The notes under the pieces are model-generated. The model made no database searches, had not been told where the DNA came from, and saw nothing but the letters and a program-made list of their open reading frames with translations. A stretch of DNA of 7,321 nt. Origin: Rhodocyclaceae bacterium (GTDB lineage Bacteria > Pseudomonadota > Gammaproteobacteria > Burkholderiales > Rhodocyclaceae). Of this stretch, positions 6,111 to 7,321 are shown piece after piece; the stretch's first letter is position 1; each line of letters begins with the position of its first letter. The stretch is from the NCBI GenBank assembly GCA_027325905.1, contig DAIEEM010000337.1:1-7321 (forward strand), read 5' to 3'. Both the position numbers and the translations under genes were made by a program.

Positions 6111-6440
6111 ATGAATGCGCCCCGCAACACGGACGCCGCCGATACGGCCGTCTCGTGCGCCAACTGCGAAGCCTGCTGCTGCCGCCTCGAAGTCATGCTG
6201 ATGGGCGATGACGACGTGCCGCAGCGCCTGACCGTCGAGGATCCCTGGGGCGGCTGGGTGATGCGGCGTCTCGACGACGGCTGGTGCGTCGCCGTCGATC
6301 GCGACACCATGCGCTGCACGATCTACGAGCGCCGGCCCGGCGTCTGCCGCGACTATGCGGTGGGCACCAGCGAGTGCCTCGGCGAGCGGCGCCGGCTGCT
6401 TGTTCGCGGCGGCGCCGGAGAGGCCGGTCAGGCGGCCTAG
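6111..6440 (+). CDS. YkgJ-type cysteine-cluster protein
   Basis: Small protein (109 residues) of the YkgJ/CxxCxxCC family (Pfam PF03692), thought to bind metal, possibly an Fe-S cluster or zinc; the function is not established. The N-terminal cluster SCANCEACCC has Cys16, Cys19, Cys22, Cys23 and Cys24. Four more Cys follow at even spacing: Cys59 (GWCVAVD), Cys69 (MRCTIYERRPGVCRDY), Cys79 and Cys89. The CxIYxxRPxxCRxY string is the family's second signature. ATG at 6111 is chosen over an in-frame TTG at 6084 because it starts just ahead of the conserved cluster; the ribosome binding site is weak. It begins 47 bases after the chemoreceptor stop and may be cotranscribed with it. It has no membrane helix. 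Confidence 0.9.
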   Translation: MNAPRNTDAADTAVSCANCEACCCRLEVMLMGDDDVPQRLTVEDPWGGWVMRRLDDGWCVAVDRDTMRCTIYERRPGVCRDYAVGTSECLGERRRLLVRGGAGEAGQAA

Positions 6441-6475
6441 CCGCAATGACATCCCGGCGGGGCCGCACAGGCGCG

Positions 6476-6481
6476 TATACT
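6476..6481 (+). promoter_or_regulatory. Candidate -10 box upstream of the winged-helix/RNase D genes
   Basis: TATACT matches TATAAT at 5 of 6 bases and lies 33 bases before the short ORF at 6509. No good -35 box is present at 16-18 bases. ATGACA at 6446-6451 resembles TTGACA, but the spacing of 24 bases is too long. The gap after ykgJ and this box suggest a separate transcript for the downstream genes. Confidence 0.35.
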
Positions 6482-6508
6482 GAGCGGCTAACACGAAGGG
6501 ATATCCGC

Positions 6509-6553
6509 ATGGACAAGCCGTTGCGCCGAGGCCGCCCAGGGTTCGCCAGATGA
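6509..6553 (+). CDS. Possible 14-residue leader peptide overlapping the winged-helix gene
   Basis: ATG at 6509 opens a 14-codon frame (MDKPLRRGRPGFAR) ending in TGA at 6551-6553. A fair ribosome binding site, GAAGGG (6495-6500), lies 8 bases before it, better than that of the following gene. Its stop overlaps the next start as ATGA, the classic arrangement for translational coupling. The peptide has five Arg and one Lys and is proline/glycine rich. It may act only to load ribosomes for the winged-helix gene, or as a regulatory leader. No homologue is known to me, and chance is a real alternative at this length. Confidence 0.4.
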   Translation: MDKPLRRGRPGFAR

Positions 6554-6810
6554 CCCACGCAATTCTCGATTACCTGAAAATCCATGGCGACCAGCTCGAC
6601 AGCGAGATCGCCGCTTCGCTGCACCTGTCGATAGCGCAAGTCGCCAGCGACATTTCGCGCCTGTCGTCGTCCGGCGACCTGATCTGCTGCAAGGTCACCC
6701 GCTACATCGACGGCAAGGCGGTCGAGGGCGTCAGTTGTCGGCTGTCGGGCAGCCTGCCCAAGGCGGCGCCGGGCCCCAAGATCGGCGCGCCCCGCAACGT
6801 CGTTCGCTAG
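6550..6810 (+). CDS. Small winged-helix DNA-binding-like protein
   Basis: An 86-residue protein with a probable winged helix-turn-helix fold: helix 1 (about 3-11), helix-turn-helix DSEIAASLHLSIAQVASDIS (17-36), and a beta wing (about 43-66, DLICCKVTRYIDG). The start of the HTH resembles small regulators that sense through a wing. Cys46, Cys47 and Cys63 lie in the wing and could be redox or metal sensitive, which is inference. The basic, proline-rich tail (about 68-86) is probably flexible. ATG at 6550 is the first start in the frame after the stop at 6481-6483; AGGG at 6538-6541 gives a weak ribosome binding site, and the start overlaps the stop of a 14-codon ORF. RNase D follows after 13 bases, so the two are probably cotranscribed. 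Confidence 0.72.
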   Translation: MTHAILDYLKIHGDQLDSEIAASLHLSIAQVASDISRLSSSGDLICCKVTRYIDGKAVEGVSCRLSGSLPKAAPGPKIGAPRNVVR

Positions 6811-6814
6811 GGGG
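6809..6814 (+). promoter_or_regulatory. Probable ribosome binding site of RNase D
   Basis: AGGGGG overlaps the TAG stop of the winged-helix gene and lies 9 bases before the proposed ATT start at 6824. It supports initiation there and coupling between the two genes. Confidence 0.5.
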
Positions 6815-6823
6815 CGCGAAGCC

Positions 6824-7321
6824 ATTCCCACTTCTTCCGACGTCACCTGGATCGCCGGCAGCGAAGCGCTGCGCGACTGGCTCGGCGCCCTGGCGAGCGG
6901 GCCGCTGGCCGTCGATACGGAAGCCGATTCGTTCCACCACTACCGCGAGAAGGTGTGCCTGGTGCAACTGACCGCGGGCGATCGCCATGCGCTGGTCGAT
7001 CCGCTCGCCGCCGTCGACCTCGGCGCGCTGCGGGCGCCTTTCGCGGATGCCGGCCGGCGCAAGATACTTCACGGCGCCGACTACGACGTGCGCCTGTTGC
7101 AGCGAGACTTCGACCTGACGATCAGCGGCTTGTACGACACCTCGATCGCCGCGCGCCTGACCGGCGAGCCGGCCACCGGGCTCGCCGCGCTGCTCGAAAA
7201 GCATCTCGGCGTCGTGCTCGACAAGTCGCACCAGCGCGCCGACTGGTCGCTGCGGCCGCTGCCCGCGCCGCTGCGCGACTACGCCAGCGCCGACACGCGC
7301 CACCTCGAAGCGCTGGCCGCG
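6824..7321 (+). CDS. rnd: Ribonuclease D, N-terminal part (3' end outside window), probable ATT start
   Basis: 3'-to-5' exoribonuclease of the DEDD family that trims tRNA and other RNA 3' ends. 166 residues are visible and the frame is open to the window edge. Numbering from ATT at 6824: exonuclease motif I LAVDTE with Asp31 and Glu33, then REKVCLVQL (41-49); motif II ILHGADYDVRLL with Asp88; and motif III DYASADTRHL with Tyr153 and Asp157, the DEDDy arrangement. Between the in-frame stop at 6680-6682 and motif I there is no ATG, GTG or TTG; the first such codon falls inside the exonuclease fold. ATT at 6824 gives the usual N-terminal length and sits 9 bases after AGGGGG. A base error or another rare codon (ATC, CTG) is possible. 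HRDC domains would lie beyond the window. Confidence 0.88.
   Translation, partial: MPTSSDVTWIAGSEALRDWLGALASGPLAVDTEADSFHHYREKVCLVQLTAGDRHALVDPLAAVDLGALRAPFADAGRRKILHGADYDVRLLQRDFDLTISGLYDTSIAARLTGEPATGLAALLEKHLGVVLDKSHQRADWSLRPLPAPLRDYASADTRHLEALAA

Noticed and set aside
4647..6494. Open frame of about 615 codons on the minus strand opposite the chemoreceptor and ykgJ genes
   Set aside because: Both plus-strand genes have unmistakable motifs and ribosome binding sites; the antisense product is Ala/Ser/Arg-rich without recognisable domains.

Overview
This window looks like chromosomal DNA from a GC-rich proteobacterium. A betaproteobacterium, possibly of the Rhodocyclales, fits best: the MlaF tail, the HD-GYP protein, the membrane-anchored TAXI protein and the short chemoreceptor resemble proteins of that group. 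This placement is family recognition by eye, not a database result. I see no insertion sequence, phage gene, CRISPR array, tRNA or rRNA. Eight protein-coding genes can be supported, plus one very short upstream ORF.

Layout. (1) At 1-594 (+) lies the C-terminal part of an HD-GYP protein, a probable cyclic-di-GMP phosphodiesterase. It converges on (2) a YhcC-type radical SAM protein at 635-1540 (-). (3) Divergent from that is mlaF at 1697-2506 (+), the ATPase of the phospholipid-trafficking ABC system, here without its usual partner genes. (4) A 77-residue cysteine-containing protein of unknown function lies convergently at 2531-2764 (-). (5) After about 330 non-coding bases comes a membrane-anchored TAXI-type solute-binding protein at 3095-4471 (-), with no TRAP permease genes beside it. 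(6) A 371-base intergenic region separates it from a divergent set of plus-strand genes: a chemoreceptor (4843-6063), a YkgJ-type cysteine-cluster protein (6111-6440), a 14-codon ORF (6509-6553) overlapping a small winged-helix protein (6550-6810), and the N-terminal part of RNase D (from about 6824), which runs off the window.

Most of this is ordinary housekeeping, signalling and envelope content. The unusual points are: RNase D has no ATG, GTG or TTG in frame upstream of its first catalytic motif, so ATT at 6824 is the likely start; a tiny ORF is joined by an ATGA overlap to the winged-helix gene just upstream of RNase D; MlaF has Tyr where ABC ATPases normally have the switch His; the TAXI protein has a second membrane helix and a 90-residue probable cytoplasmic tail; and the two non-coding regions hold operator-like repeats. 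I found nothing that amounts to a clearly new multi-gene system.

Translation signals agree across the window: mlaF, the small cysteine protein and the TAXI gene all have GGAAGGA 7-9 bases before the start. This motif decided two starts that are shorter than the longest open frame (mlaF at 1697, TAXI at 4471).
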